64,000 bases of DNA, from assembly GCF_003314975.1 (NCBI RefSeq), contig NZ_QNRF01000014.1, positions 1-64,000 of the forward strand, given 5' to 3'. Position 1 is the stretch's first letter. Every line of letters starts with the position of its first letter. Source of the stretch: Marinomonas aquiplantarum (GTDB lineage Bacteria; Pseudomonadota; Gammaproteobacteria; Pseudomonadales; Marinomonadaceae). A program made the translations under genes and the position numbers. Below the pieces are notes generated by a model. It was not told the DNA's origin. It saw nothing but the letters and a program-made list of their open reading frames with translations, and searched no databases. Positions 54,223 through 64,000 of the stretch are shown here, piece by piece.

Positions 54223-55683
54223 TTATGCTCCTTTTGCCATGTCAGGTGTTTGTCGATGCCAGTCGGTGTTTTGCTGGTATTGATGTGCTACGTTCAATAG
54301 CTTGGCTTCGGCAAAGTAGTTGCCCATGATTTGTAAACCAACAGGCATATTATTTGAGAAGCCTGCCGGAATAGACATGGCAGGAATGCCTGCTAGGTTG
54401 ACAGACAAGGTGTAGATATCTTCTAAGTACATGGCGACAGGGTCGTTCGTTTTGCTGCCTAGGCCAAAGGCAGTTGTTGGTGCAACTGGGCCCATGATGA
54501 CATCGACTTCCTGTAGAGCATTGGTGAAGTCTTGTTTGATTAGGCGACGAATCTTTTGTGCTTTCAAATAGTAAGCATCGTAATAGCCCTCAGACAAAGC
54601 ATAGGTGCCAACCATGATGCGCTTCTGAACTTCTTGACCAAAGCCTTCTGCTCTTGAGCGCATGTACATATCAAGCAAATCTTTCGGGTCTTCACAGCGG
54701 TGGCCGAAACGGACACCGTCAAAGCGTGAAAGGTTGGAAGAGGCTTCAGATGGTGCAATCACATAGTAAGATGGAATGCTCAAATTAAGATTTGGTAGAG
54801 AAATCTCTTTGACTTCTGCACCAAGTTTTTCGAACTCTTTCACAGCGGCCATGATGACATCTGCCACGCCAGCATCTAATCCGTCACCAAAATATTCTTT
54901 TGGTAAGCCAATTTTTAAGCCAGTTAGCGGAGCATTCAAGTTGCTTAGGTAATCATCGTTCGGCGTTTCAGATGAGGTTGAATCTTTATCATCGAATCCG
55001 GCCATAGCCTGCATAATATGTGCGCAGTCTTCAGCGCTTTTAGCCATTGGGCCAGCTTGGTCGAGGCTGGAAGCGTAAGCAATCATGCCGAATCGAGATA
55101 CACGACCGTAAGTTGGTTTCAAGCCTGTGATGCCGCAGAATGACGCCGGTTGGCGAATGGATCCGCCAGTGTCAGTGCCTGTTGCAGCAATGGCTAAGCC
55201 CGCAGCTACAGCTGCAGCAGAGCCACCAGAAGAGCCTCCAGGAACGGTGTCTAGGTTCCAAGGGTTTTTAACCGCACCGTAATAGCTGTTTTCATTTGAA
55301 GAGCCCATGGCAAATTCGTCCATGTTGGTTTTACCCAGCATGACTGCGCCAGCATTCTGTAATCGGCCAGTAACCGTTGACTCGTATGGCGGAATGAAGT
55401 TGTTAAGCATTTTTGAGCCGCAGGTGGTTAGCGTGCCAGCGGTACAAAATAAGTCTTTGTGAGCAATCGGGATGCCGGTAAGTAAGCTGGCATCGCCGTG
55501 TTGAATTTGTGTATCCGCATGAGCGGCTTGTTTTAGTGCAACGTCTTCACTGAGCGTGATGTAGCTATTAAGCTGAGGATCAAGCTTAGCGATACGGTCT
55601 AAAAAGTAGCGTGTTAATTCAACGCTGGAAATGTCTTTATTGCGCAATTGCGCGGCTAAAGTCGAGATGCTTTGGTCAAACAT
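54223..55683 (-). CDS. gatA: Asp-tRNA(Asn)/Glu-tRNA(Gln) amidotransferase subunit A
   Basis: 486 residues of the amidase-signature family. It frees ammonia from glutamine for GatB. The Ser-cisSer-Lys triad is present: Lys in IAHKDLF and the serine-rich [14 protein letters not shown] and [15 protein letters not shown]. It lies between gatC (11 bases upstream) and gatB (2 bases downstream) in one operon. Confidence 0.97.
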   Translation of the reverse strand: MFDQSISTLAAQLRNKDISSVELTRYFLDRIAKLDPQLNSYITLSEDVALKQAAHADTQIQHGDASLLTGIPIAHKDLFCTAGTLTTCGSKMLNNFIPPYESTVTGRLQNAGAVMLGKTNMDEFAMGSSNENSYYGAVKNPWNLDTVPGGSSGGSAAAVAAGLAIAATGTDTGGSIRQPASFCGITGLKPTYGRVSRFGMIAYASSLDQAGPMAKSAEDCAHIMQAMAGFDDKDSTSSETPNDDYLSNLNAPLTGLKIGLPKEYFGDGLDAGVADVIMAAVKEFEKLGAEVKEISLPNLNLSIPSYYVIAPSEASSNLSRFDGVRFGHRCEDPKDLLDMYMRSRAEGFGQEVQKRIMVGTYALSEGYYDAYYLKAQKIRRLIKQDFTNALQEVDVIMGPVAPTTAFGLGSKTNDPVAMYLEDIYTLSVNLAGIPAMSIPAGFSNNMPVGLQIMGNYFAEAKLLNVAHQYQQNTDWHRQTPDMAKGA

Positions 55684-55694
55684 GCTTGTCTCTC

Positions 55695-55982
55695 TTAATC
55701 AATCACTTTAGGTACAAGGAATAAGCCCGCTTCAGTTTGCGGTGCATTCGCTAAGAAATCGTCACGACGATTCTCTTCTGTTACCACGTCATCACGTAAA
55801 CGCTGCGTCATTTCAAGGGGATTGGATAAAGGTTCGATACCATCTGTATTGACGGATTGCATCTGTTCAACGAGAGATAAAACGCTGGAAAGTGATTGCT
55901 GATATTGTTCGGCATCTGCCTCCGTTAAGGCAAGGCGAGCCAAGTGTGCTATTTTCTGCACGTCTTGTTTGTCTATGGACAT
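55695..55982 (-). CDS. gatC: Asp-tRNA(Asn)/Glu-tRNA(Gln) amidotransferase subunit C
   Basis: 95 residues, the usual size for GatC, which clamps GatA and GatB together. The [10 protein letters not shown] start and the C-terminal [21 protein letters not shown] are typical. The ATG at 55982 with AGGTGG upstream is used; a longer frame of 114 residues has no support. First gene of gatCAB, divergent from mreB. Confidence 0.96.
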   Translation of the reverse strand: MSIDKQDVQKIAHLARLALTEADAEQYQQSLSSVLSLVEQMQSVNTDGIEPLSNPLEMTQRLRDDVVTEENRRDDFLANAPQTEAGLFLVPKVID

Positions 55983-56215
55983 GTTCCACCTGATTCTTTC
56001 GATTGTCGTAAATGCTCTGATTGTATCCTTTAGTTGCATGCCTATAAAGCTAACTCAGTGAAAAACCGAGTTTTATTTGAAAACATGGGGGGATAAAGCG
56101 GTTTTCGATTGATTCATCAGAAGTTTTTTATTATTTGACGGGAATTACTTGCCCATTGGTCGAGTGATTGTTACATTTTGTAGCTGTTCGTATCGTATTT
56201 ATTAGGGTGTAATAA

Positions 56216-57262
<1,047 letters not shown>

Positions 57263-57267
57263 AGGTT

Positions 57268-57272
57268 AGGAG
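57268..57272 (+). promoter_or_regulatory. Ribosome binding site for a non-standard mreC start
   Basis: A perfect AGGAG ends six bases before ATT at 57279-57281. The frame is closed by TAG just upstream (57267-57269), and there is no ATG, GTG or TTG until GTG 57330, which has no ribosome site. Confidence 0.7.
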
Positions 57273-57278
57273 CTTCAC

Positions 57279-58112
57279 ATTAATAATTCGCTTCTTTTTG
57301 GCGGTAAGATATCAAGTGCTCGATTTGTAGTGCTTGTTATCTTATCTATTGTCATGATTGTTGCTGATGTCCGCTATGCTGTATTTTCTCAGGTTAGGCC
57401 GTATTTGAGCCTAATTGTGACGCCGATACAGGAAGTGGTAAACGCGCCAAAGAAAATTTTTTACTGGGCTGGTGAACACCTAGAAAGTCGTGAAGGTTTA
57501 GTAAAAGAAAATCAGGCGTTATTGTCTGAGATTTTGGTGTTACGCAGTAAGCAACAGCGACTTGAGTCATTACAAGCTGAAAACGTGCGTTTGCGTGAAC
57601 TGCTTGATGCGTCGCAACGAGTCGATGAAAAGATTGTCATGGCTGAGGTAATTGGTTTCGATCAGAATGCCTACAGCCATCGAATTATGATTGATAAAGG
57701 CTTCTCATCTGGCGCTTATGTTGGTCAGCCAGTGTTGGACGCCACTGGTGTGCTCGGCCAAGTCATTGAAACCGCCGCCTACAGTAGTCGTGTACTACTG
57801 ATTGCGGATGCCAGCCATTTTGTTCCTGTGCAGCTTGCCCGCACCGGCTTTCGCGGTATTCTCAAGGGAACAGGAGACTTGAAGCGCATGGAGCTGCTGA
57901 GTGTCCCTCGTTCAATCGATATTAAAAAAGGCGATGTATTAACCACGTCTGGTTTGGATAAACGCTTTCCTCGTGGTTACCCTGTCGGTGTCGTAAAAAG
58001 CGTCAAATTATTGTCTGGTCAATCCTACGCTAGTGTTGATGTGGTTCCTTTAGCTCAATTAGGCCGAAGTCGACATGTCATGTTAATTGAAAAATCTGGG
58101 GCAGGGCGATAA
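57279..58112 (+). CDS. mreC: Rod-shape determining protein MreC (probable ATT start)
   Basis: 277 residues if started at ATT 57279. It is an inner-membrane protein with a single N-terminal helix, a coiled coil (about residues 70-110, ENQALLSEILVLRSKQQRLE) and periplasmic beta domains that link MreB to the cell-wall enzymes. Starting at the first standard codon, GTG 57330, would begin inside the membrane helix and lose the preceding basic stretch (GGKISSAR). AGGAG is placed correctly only for ATT. ATT starts are known but rare, for example E. coli infC. A sequencing error in the codon is the alternative. The stop overlaps mreD (TAATG). Confidence 0.85.
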   Translation: MNNSLLFGGKISSARFVVLVILSIVMIVADVRYAVFSQVRPYLSLIVTPIQEVVNAPKKIFYWAGEHLESREGLVKENQALLSEILVLRSKQQRLESLQAENVRLRELLDASQRVDEKIVMAEVIGFDQNAYSHRIMIDKGFSSGAYVGQPVLDATGVLGQVIETAAYSSRVLLIADASHFVPVQLARTGFRGILKGTGDLKRMELLSVPRSIDIKKGDVLTTSGLDKRFPRGYPVGVVKSVKLLSGQSYASVDVVPLAQLGRSRHVMLIEKSGAGR

Positions 58113-58585
58113 TGAAACCATTAGTAGTCTTTATGATTACCTTGTTAACCGCTTTGATGTTAGAGGCGATCCCTTTTCCAGAAGAGTTTTTGTGGTTTCG
58201 CCCTGAATGGGCGTTGCTGGTAATCTTGTATTGGGTAATCGCCTTACCTTTCCGAGTTGGTGTTGGCTTAGCTTGGGTTCTGGGGTTAATGGTAGACTTA
58301 CTACAAGGCGGTATTATTGGTCAGCACTCATTAACTTATGTCATTATTTCCTACACTTGCGCTTTGTTTTATCAGCGGCTGAGAATGTATCACCGTTGGC
58401 AGCAAGGGGTTTTTGTTGCTGTTTTAGTGAGTGTGAACCAGCTGGTCGACTTTTGGATTGACCATTATTTAGGCTATGCTGAACCTACTTTGCTCATTTT
58501 TATGCCTGCTGTTGTGACGGGGCTTTTATGGCCTTGGTCTTTTATTATCCTACGCAGTGTACGGCGCATTTACTCGATTAGATAA
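58112..58585 (+). CDS. mreD: Rod-shape determining protein MreD
   Basis: 157 residues with five or six hydrophobic segments, the usual size. It belongs to the elongasome with MreC and the RodA/PBP2 enzymes. The start shares bases with the mreC stop (TAATG). FRPEWALLVILYWVIALP and the GLMVDLLQGGIIGQHSLTY segment are typical of gammaproteobacterial MreD. Confidence 0.95.
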   Translation: MKPLVVFMITLLTALMLEAIPFPEEFLWFRPEWALLVILYWVIALPFRVGVGLAWVLGLMVDLLQGGIIGQHSLTYVIISYTCALFYQRLRMYHRWQQGVFVAVLVSVNQLVDFWIDHYLGYAEPTLLIFMPAVVTGLLWPWSFIILRSVRRIYSIR

Positions 58586-58603
58586 TTTTAATAGGACAAT
58601 TTT

Positions 58604-59218
58604 ATGCTTGTATTGGCCTCGGCCTCCCCCAGAAGAAAAGAGCTGTTAAGTCTCTTAGTGAGAGAGTTTGAGGTCCTACCGGCAGACATAGATGAGACGC
58701 CACAGGCTCAGGAAACCCCACAAGATTATGTGTTAAGAATGGCGGAAGAAAAGGCCATTGCTGCTGCCGCTAAATTCCCTTCTGTTTTTCATGCTCCTAC
58801 CCAATCCTCTGTTATTTTTGTGGCGTCAGACACCAGTGTGGTGGTCGATCAGAAAATTTTAGGTAAGCCTGCTAATCTTGATGATGCAAAGCAAATGCTG
58901 CGAATGTTATCTGGACGAAGTCATCAAGTTATGACGTCTTTGTGCCTTATGGATTTATCGGGTGAGCATAAAGTATCGACCTGCGTAAATACAGATGTGA
59001 CGTTTCGGGCTATTTCGGATCTTGAAATTGAACAGTACTGGCGTAGTGGTGAGCCACAAGATAAAGCAGGGTCTTATGCGATTCAAGGTCATGGCGCTGT
59101 GTTTGTAGCGTCAATGCAAGGCTCTTATTCGGCGGTTGTTGGTTTGCCTTTGTTTGAATGCGCGCAGCTGTTGTCACAATTTGGAATTCATTCTTTAGAG
59201 GAGATGTCTCATGAGTGA
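58604..59218 (+). CDS. maf: Maf nucleotide pyrophosphatase (dTTP/UTP type)
   Basis: 204 residues. It hydrolyses non-canonical or selected nucleoside triphosphates to monophosphates. The N-terminal LVLASASPRRKELL, the catalytic aspartate in VASDTSVVVDQKILGKP and the MLSGRSHQVMT segment fit the family. The substrate class (YhdE-type, dTTP/UTP) is inferred from the location between mreD and rng, as in E. coli. It overlaps rng by 8 bases. Confidence 0.93.
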   Translation: MLVLASASPRRKELLSLLVREFEVLPADIDETPQAQETPQDYVLRMAEEKAIAAAAKFPSVFHAPTQSSVIFVASDTSVVVDQKILGKPANLDDAKQMLRMLSGRSHQVMTSLCLMDLSGEHKVSTCVNTDVTFRAISDLEIEQYWRSGEPQDKAGSYAIQGHGAVFVASMQGSYSAVVGLPLFECAQLLSQFGIHSLEEMSHE

Positions 59219-60665
59219 AGACGTACTCATTAATGTCACTCCCATGGAAATTCGAGTTGCCCTCGTTGAAAATGGGGTATTGCAAGAAGTTTATATTGAA
59301 CGCTCTAGTCGTAAAGGCATTGTCGGTAATATTTATCAGGGCAAAGTGGTTCGAGTTTTGCCTGGAATGCAGGCAGCTTTTGTCGACATCGGTTTAGAAC
59401 GAGCTGCGTTTATTCATGTTTCTGAAGTGGCTGACCGAGATGCGGTGAATCCGAGTGATCAAATTGGCGATTACCTTCGAGAAGGTCAGTCATTGGTTGT
59501 GCAGGTTACAAAAGACCCGATTAGTAGCAAGGGCGCACGCTTAACCACACATCTTTCTATCCCGTCGCGTTATTTGGTTTACATGCCAGATCAATCTCAC
59601 GTTGGTGTGAGCCAGCGCATTGAAGATGAGCAAGAGCGTGATCGTCTTAAGCAATTGGTTTCTGAAGCCTTGACTGATGCGGACGAAAACAGTGGTTATA
59701 TTTTACGAACTGCGGCTGAAAGGGCGGGAGAGGAAGAGATTCTAGCGGACATCAAGTTCCTTACACGCCTTTGGCAATCCGTAAAGCGTCGTATGAAAAA
59801 CGCAAAAGCCCCGTCTGTTATATACGAAGATCTACCTTTGCACCTTCGTACCATGCGAGACCTGGTAAGCCTAACAACTGAAAAAATTCGCATAGACTCA
59901 AAAGAGAATTATGCCAAATTGCGTTCGTTTGCGGATGACTTTATTCCAGAGTTGGTTGGACGGATTGAGTATTATCCTGGTGAGCGTCCCATTTTTGACC
60001 TATACAGTGTTGAAGATGAGATACACAAAGCCTTAGATCGTAAAGTCCAGCTTAAGTCGGGTGGGTATTTGTTAGTCGAACAAACTGAATCAATGACCAC
60101 GATTGATGTTAATACTGGGGCGTTTGTTGGTAGCCGAAACCTTGAAGAAACCATTTATAAAACCAACTTAGAAGCAGCCACGGCCATTGGTCGTCAATTA
60201 AGGCTTAGAAACCTTGGTGGCATCATCATAATTGACTTCATTGATATGGAAGATGAAGAGCATAAACGCCAAGTGCTACGTATGCTTGAAAAGGTATTGG
60301 ATACTGATCACGCGAAGACCAAGATTACCGGTGTATCTGAGCTTGGTTTGGTTGAAATGACTCGTAAGCGAACCCGTGAAAGCCTTGGTCAGACTTTGTG
60401 TGAGCCTTGTCGAGCTTGTCGTGGCAGCGGTTTGGTGAAAACGCCTGAAACGGTCTGCTATGAAGTGTTTCGTGAGATTTTACGCGCAGATCGGGCTTAT
60501 GATTCACAGACTTACACTGTCTTGGCATCTACTTCTGTGGTGGAACGATTCTTGGACGAAGAAAGTGCGGCCGTAGCCGAATTAGAGGCTTTCATCGGTA
60601 AAACCATTCGCTTTCAGGTTGACTCTGTGTATACGCAAGATCAATATGATGTTGTGCTTCGCTAA
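59211..60665 (+). CDS. rng: Ribonuclease G
   Basis: 484 residues, close to the 489 of E. coli RNase G. An endonuclease that trims the 5' end of 16S rRNA and turns over some messages. It has an S1 RNA-binding domain (NIYQGKVVRVLPGMQAAFVD, about residues 35-120), the DNase-I-like catalytic core with IIIDFIDMEDEEH, and the zinc-link CEPCRACRGSG. It lacks the long C-terminal scaffold of RNase E. The start overlaps the end of maf. Confidence 0.97.
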   Translation: MSEDVLINVTPMEIRVALVENGVLQEVYIERSSRKGIVGNIYQGKVVRVLPGMQAAFVDIGLERAAFIHVSEVADRDAVNPSDQIGDYLREGQSLVVQVTKDPISSKGARLTTHLSIPSRYLVYMPDQSHVGVSQRIEDEQERDRLKQLVSEALTDADENSGYILRTAAERAGEEEILADIKFLTRLWQSVKRRMKNAKAPSVIYEDLPLHLRTMRDLVSLTTEKIRIDSKENYAKLRSFADDFIPELVGRIEYYPGERPIFDLYSVEDEIHKALDRKVQLKSGGYLLVEQTESMTTIDVNTGAFVGSRNLEETIYKTNLEAATAIGRQLRLRNLGGIIIIDFIDMEDEEHKRQVLRMLEKVLDTDHAKTKITGVSELGLVEMTRKRTRESLGQTLCEPCRACRGSGLVKTPETVCYEVFREILRADRAYDSQTYTVLASTSVVERFLDEESAAVAELEAFIGKTIRFQVDSVYTQDQYDVVLR

Positions 60666-60682
60666 TTGAATGGCTTTTTAAC

Positions 60683-63600
60683 ATGAGTTGGATATTCCGC
60701 AAGCTGACCCTGTTTTGTTTTTGGGGGCTTGTTACATTTTCCGTCATATTGGCTGTGTTTGCGTCCAGTGTTGGTTATTTGCTGCCGTATTTGGACAATT
60801 ATCGTCCTCAGATTGAGCGTAACCTGACGCAAATCACAGGCTATCCCGTCAGTTTGGGGCCAGTGGATGGTGCGTTAGAGGGTGTCGATCCGATTTTTTC
60901 GGTGTCTGACTTTCGATTGACAGCGAACGGCACACCTGCAATTGATATTGATGAAGTGCAAGTACGCATTGATACCATCCATTCTTTGCTCTCTTTGCAG
61001 CCTCAATTTACCTATATTCGTTTTGTTCAGCCTTCTATTTCGTTACAGGAGACAGATGGGCAATGGCGTTTAAATGGCGCAGAAGCCAAGCAACAAGCCA
61101 ATGATGATATTGGTTTAGAAAGGGTGTTGGGTTATTTATCTGCTCAAAAAAACTTTTCTATTCAAGAAGCCCGCTTACAATTACACAGTGAGCGCTTAGG
61201 TTTCCATCGAGTTTCCTTCCCTGAAATTTATCTCTTTCAAAAACAATTTGAGTCATTGCTAACCTCAACATTTTATTTGGACGATGGCAAAGAGCCTTTT
61301 CAAGTCAATGCCAGAATCGAAGAGCCGTTGGGCTTTTTAGGGCATTATCGAGTGAATGCTGAGATAGAAATGCCGATGATTGATTTACCCGTTTCGGCTC
61401 TGTTTTCAGATACTGTTCCTGCCTTCAAATCCGCTCGTTTTGGTGGCAATGTTTGGGTAAATGCCTTGGTCGGCAAAGAAGTCTCCGCTCAATTAGCGTC
61501 AACGACGTTGCAGCTAGGTTTTGAAAATGGTGAGGAATACCATGTGTCAGGTGCGGCTACTATGCAGCTTAAATTGGATAAGCCGAGTGTCAAATTAGAC
61601 GTTAAAGGTCTTACCTTTGTTGATGCGGATGGGGCCTCTTATACTGAGAGCAATTTGGCGCTTAATTGGTCAGAGATAACTCGTCGGGCAACTTTATCTT
61701 ACGACCAACTCAATCTTGAACTAGCGAATCGCTTAGCGCAACAATTCTTACCAGAAGAGACTCGAGCGTCTAAAATTTTATCAGGGTTGGCACCACGAGG
61801 GATGGCTAAAAACGGCCGTTTAACGTTAGACTTTAAGGGTGATGAGCCTCACTTTGAATTAGTGACCAATTTGGCCTCAGCGTCTGTTGAAGGGCACAAT
61901 GGCATACCGAGAGCCAATAATATTGATGCTGTGTTTGGCTTATCGGATACCAATGGTTACATCGACTTCATTGGTCATGATAGTCAATTGGCGTTTGATG
62001 AACTTTATGATGATGCATGGTTAACTCAGTCTGTATCCGGTTATGTTCGCTGGCAAAAACAACAAGATATCTATTTGGTCGCTGGGCAAGATTTAGTGAT
62101 CGAGCGAAATGGGGCAAATGTACAGGGCGGTTTTCGCCTTGAGGTTCGTCAAGATCTGCCTGACTGGATTGCACTGGATTTGCATGGTGATAACCTTCCA
62201 GTGGTAGATCGTTTGACCTATGTGCCGCCCAATGTGCTCAATAAAGACCTTAATCAATGGCTAAAAGAGTCTTTTGCAAATGCCGGTCAAGTAGAGAGTT
62301 TTGACCTGCTAATACACAGTAATTTGTCCGATAACTATGATTCTCATGTTCGACTTCAGATGGACGTCAGTGATTTATCCTTAACCTTTGATAAAAATTG
62401 GCCGACTGCAGAAAAGGTGAATGGACATTTTGAATTGGATAAATCCGGCGTTCTTGTCCAAGTCGATTCCGCTATGATGCAAAGCATGCCAGTTTCAAAT
62501 CTTGCTATCTCAGTCCCGGTTGTGAATGGGGAGGCAGATTGGTTAAAGATTAATGGTGGCATGCAGGAAGATTCAAAGAATGTACTTTCTATGTTGTCTG
62601 CAAGTCCGTTGGCTGATTCAGTGTTAAAGCCTTTTGAAAACTGGCAATTAACGGGTGATATAAGTGGTCAATTCGACATTTCGATTCCCTTTAATGAAGC
62701 GCTTAGCCCTAAAATCGATTTACAAGTGGACTTTGCTCAGAATCCGTTGACCATTGGGGATATTGGCTTGAGTCTTGATATTGATACAGGTCAGCTCAAA
62801 TACGACTCAGAAAACGGTTTGCTCGGGTCTGAGTTTACTGCCACGTTATTTGGTGGTCAGTCGCATCTTACTTTATCTTCCACGCAATCAGAACAAGGCA
62901 TGTCTGTTTTAGGTGACCTCTCGGGCGAGGTGCAGCCGCAAATGATTGCTCGATGGCACAAATTGCCTGATGCTGTGATTGAGCAAGTATCTGGCTCCAC
63001 TCAATATCGTGGCACATTAGCCGTGAATCAATCGCAAGATGGTCAGGTGGATCTCAGCATTGAAAGTGATCTGCAGGGTGTGGAAATAGCATTGCCGGCA
63101 CCGGTTGGTAAAGTGGCCACAGACAGTAAATCTCTTGATATTAAGTTGAGGCAACATGAGCAGGATCTGGTGGTGGATGTTGATTATGATGATTTGTCAA
63201 AAGGCCGTTTTTTAATACAGGGCACTGGTTTTACGGGTGGCGAGCTGTTATTAAGCGCTACGAAAGATATGTCTTTCGCACAGAGCATTCCGAAAGGCTT
63301 AGTCGTTCGAGGTGCGTTGGACGATCTGGCGGTGTCTTCTTGGCAGGACATTATTTTTGGTTTGCATCAGGAGTTAGTGTTATCTAAGCCGACAGAATCA
63401 GGGCCTCCAGCTTGGCTTTCTACGGTCGATTTGATTATTGATCAGGTTGATGTAAACGATAATAACCAATGGAATAACCTCAAGATTCGGTACGACGGGT
63501 CACAAAATCAGGCGTTGTTGGTGAACGCTGATGAGGTGAACTTCGCTTTAAGAAATAGTAACGGTCAGCCAGATTTACATTTTGGTTTCCTCAGTTGGCG

Positions 63601-64000
63601 TTTTGCAAAAGAGGACGAGCTTTCTGCTGCTGATAGCGATCTAAATACTGCTTCTGAAACAGGTCTGAATGAGGTAGATCGAGCACCAATTGCAGCGAAG
63701 GATGTGCCAAATATGACGTTGTCGGTGGATGAGTTGTATTTAAATGATAAACCTTATGGTGACTGGCAATTAAAAATCTCTCAACAAGGTGACGCTTTGA
63801 GGATAGATCCTATTTCAACCAAACTGAAAACGGGCAATTTTAACGCCAGCTTGTTTTGGCAGGATACAGGACCAAGCTCAAACGTTGAGTTTATGGTCAA
63901 CACCAAAGGTAAGGATCTAGCCGAGTTGACAGGTAAATTCTCAGATGAAGCCTTTGTGTCATCAGATTCGTTTAATATTAATGTGGCCTTAAGCTGGCAT
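60683..64000 (+). CDS. yhdP: YhdP-family AsmA-like protein, 5' part (runs off the window)
   Basis: An open frame of 1106 codons from ATG 60683 to the last base, with no stop; E. coli YhdP has 1266 residues, so most of the gene is present. One N-terminal membrane helix (LFCFWGLVTFSVILAVFASS, about residues 10-29) is followed by a long periplasmic beta-rich region. In E. coli YhdP, with TamB and YdbH, carries phospholipid to the outer membrane. The family is further supported by its place after mreBCD-maf-rng. The ribosome site is weak. No internal frame break was seen. Confidence 0.9.
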   Translation, partial: MSWIFRKLTLFCFWGLVTFSVILAVFASSVGYLLPYLDNYRPQIERNLTQITGYPVSLGPVDGALEGVDPIFSVSDFRLTANGTPAIDIDEVQVRIDTIHSLLSLQPQFTYIRFVQPSISLQETDGQWRLNGAEAKQQANDDIGLERVLGYLSAQKNFSIQEARLQLHSERLGFHRVSFPEIYLFQKQFESLLTSTFYLDDGKEPFQVNARIEEPLGFLGHYRVNAEIEMPMIDLPVSALFSDTVPAFKSARFGGNVWVNALVGKEVSAQLASTTLQLGFENGEEYHVSGAATMQLKLDKPSVKLDVKGLTFVDADGASYTESNLALNWSEITRRATLSYDQLNLELANRLAQQFLPEETRASKILSGLAPRGMAKNGRLTLDFKGDEPHFELVTNLASASVEGHNGIPRANNIDAVFGLSDTNGYIDFIGHDSQLAFDELYDDAWLTQSVSGYVRWQKQQDIYLVAGQDLVIERNGANVQGGFRLEVRQDLPDWIALDLHGDNLPVVDRLTYVPPNVLNKDLNQWLKESFANAGQVESFDLLIHSNLSDNYDSHVRLQMDVSDLSLTFDKNWPTAEKVNGHFELDKSGVLVQVDSAMMQSMPVSNLAISVPVVNGEADWLKINGGMQEDSKNVLSMLSASPLADSVLKPFENWQLTGDISGQFDISIPFNEALSPKIDLQVDFAQNPLTIGDIGLSLDIDTGQLKYDSENGLLGSEFTATLFGGQSHLTLSSTQSEQGMSVLGDLSGEVQPQMIARWHKLPDAVIEQVSGSTQYRGTLAVNQSQDGQVDLSIESDLQGVEIALPAPVGKVATDSKSLDIKLRQHEQDLVVDVDYDDLSKGRFLIQGTGFTGGELLLSATKDMSFAQSIPKGLVVRGALDDLAVSSWQDIIFGLHQELVLSKPTESGPPAWLSTVDLIIDQVDVNDNNQWNNLKIRYDGSQNQALLVNADEVNFALRNSNGQPDLHFGFLSWRFAKEDELSAADSDLNTASETGLNEVDRAPIAAKDVPNMTLSVDELYLNDKPYGDWQLKISQQGDALRIDPISTKLKTGNFNASLFWQDTGPSSNVEFMVNTKGKDLAELTGKFSDEAFVSSDSFNINVALSWH

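Overview
The window looks like chromosomal DNA of a marine gammaproteobacterium of the Oceanospirillales, most likely Marinomonas or a close relative. This is inferred from moderate GC, gammaproteobacterial orthologues (RlmM, RNase G, YhdP, XylR), the conserved mreBCD-maf-rng-yhdP block, five initiator tRNA genes, and a taurine-to-isethionate cluster of the kind described in halophilic and marine gammaproteobacteria. No phage, insertion sequence, CRISPR array or plasmid backbone was seen.

Layout. 1-3924 is the 3' part of a very large secreted adhesin (Ig-like repeats, VCBS, RTX, type I secretion signal). 4002-5596 holds msrA and five tandem initiator tRNA genes behind one strong promoter. 5893-13490 is a taurine regulon: tauABC (uptake) diverges from tauR-isfE-isfD-tpa, which together predict taurine -> sulfoacetaldehyde -> isethionate -> export, with the amino nitrogen retained. 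13862-14959 is a membrane diguanylate cyclase. 15161-23058 is a complete xylose regulon: xylFGH-xylB-xylR, with xylA convergent. 23259-31057 mixes a MATE exporter, a glutaredoxin-like protein, two more GGDEF proteins, a lactate-permease-family transporter, a gamma-glutamylcyclotransferase-like protein and an Na+/alanine symporter.

31352-36581 is a tripartite tricarboxylate transporter (TctC plus an apparent TctA-TctB fusion) with a PrpF-family isomerase and a divergent LysR regulator, possibly for aconitate-type acids. 36584-39954 holds an RlmI/RlmK-type methyltransferase, a His-rich PepSY/DUF2946 membrane pair and a DUF2750 protein. 40055-45965 is a BMP-type ABC importer with an adenine deaminase, read as purine uptake and salvage. 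46321-52704 holds a fourth and a fifth GGDEF protein, a pseudouridine synthase, RlmM, an L,D-transpeptidase and a cysteine-cluster protein. 52775-64000 is core housekeeping: gatCAB diverging from mreBCD-maf-rng-yhdP; yhdP runs off the end.

Themes. Four uptake-plus-catabolism modules (taurine, xylose, tricarboxylate, purine) each carry their own binding protein, and several have stable hairpins just after the binding-protein gene. Five GGDEF proteins plus an RTX adhesin point to c-di-GMP-controlled attachment. The most notable single observations are paired 22-bp-spaced direct repeats at both taurine promoters, a probable ATT start codon for mreC, the TctA-TctB fusion, and a candidate structured leader in front of the lactate-permease gene. 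Nothing here was recognised as a clearly undescribed system. Family assignments are from reading motifs, not from database searches.
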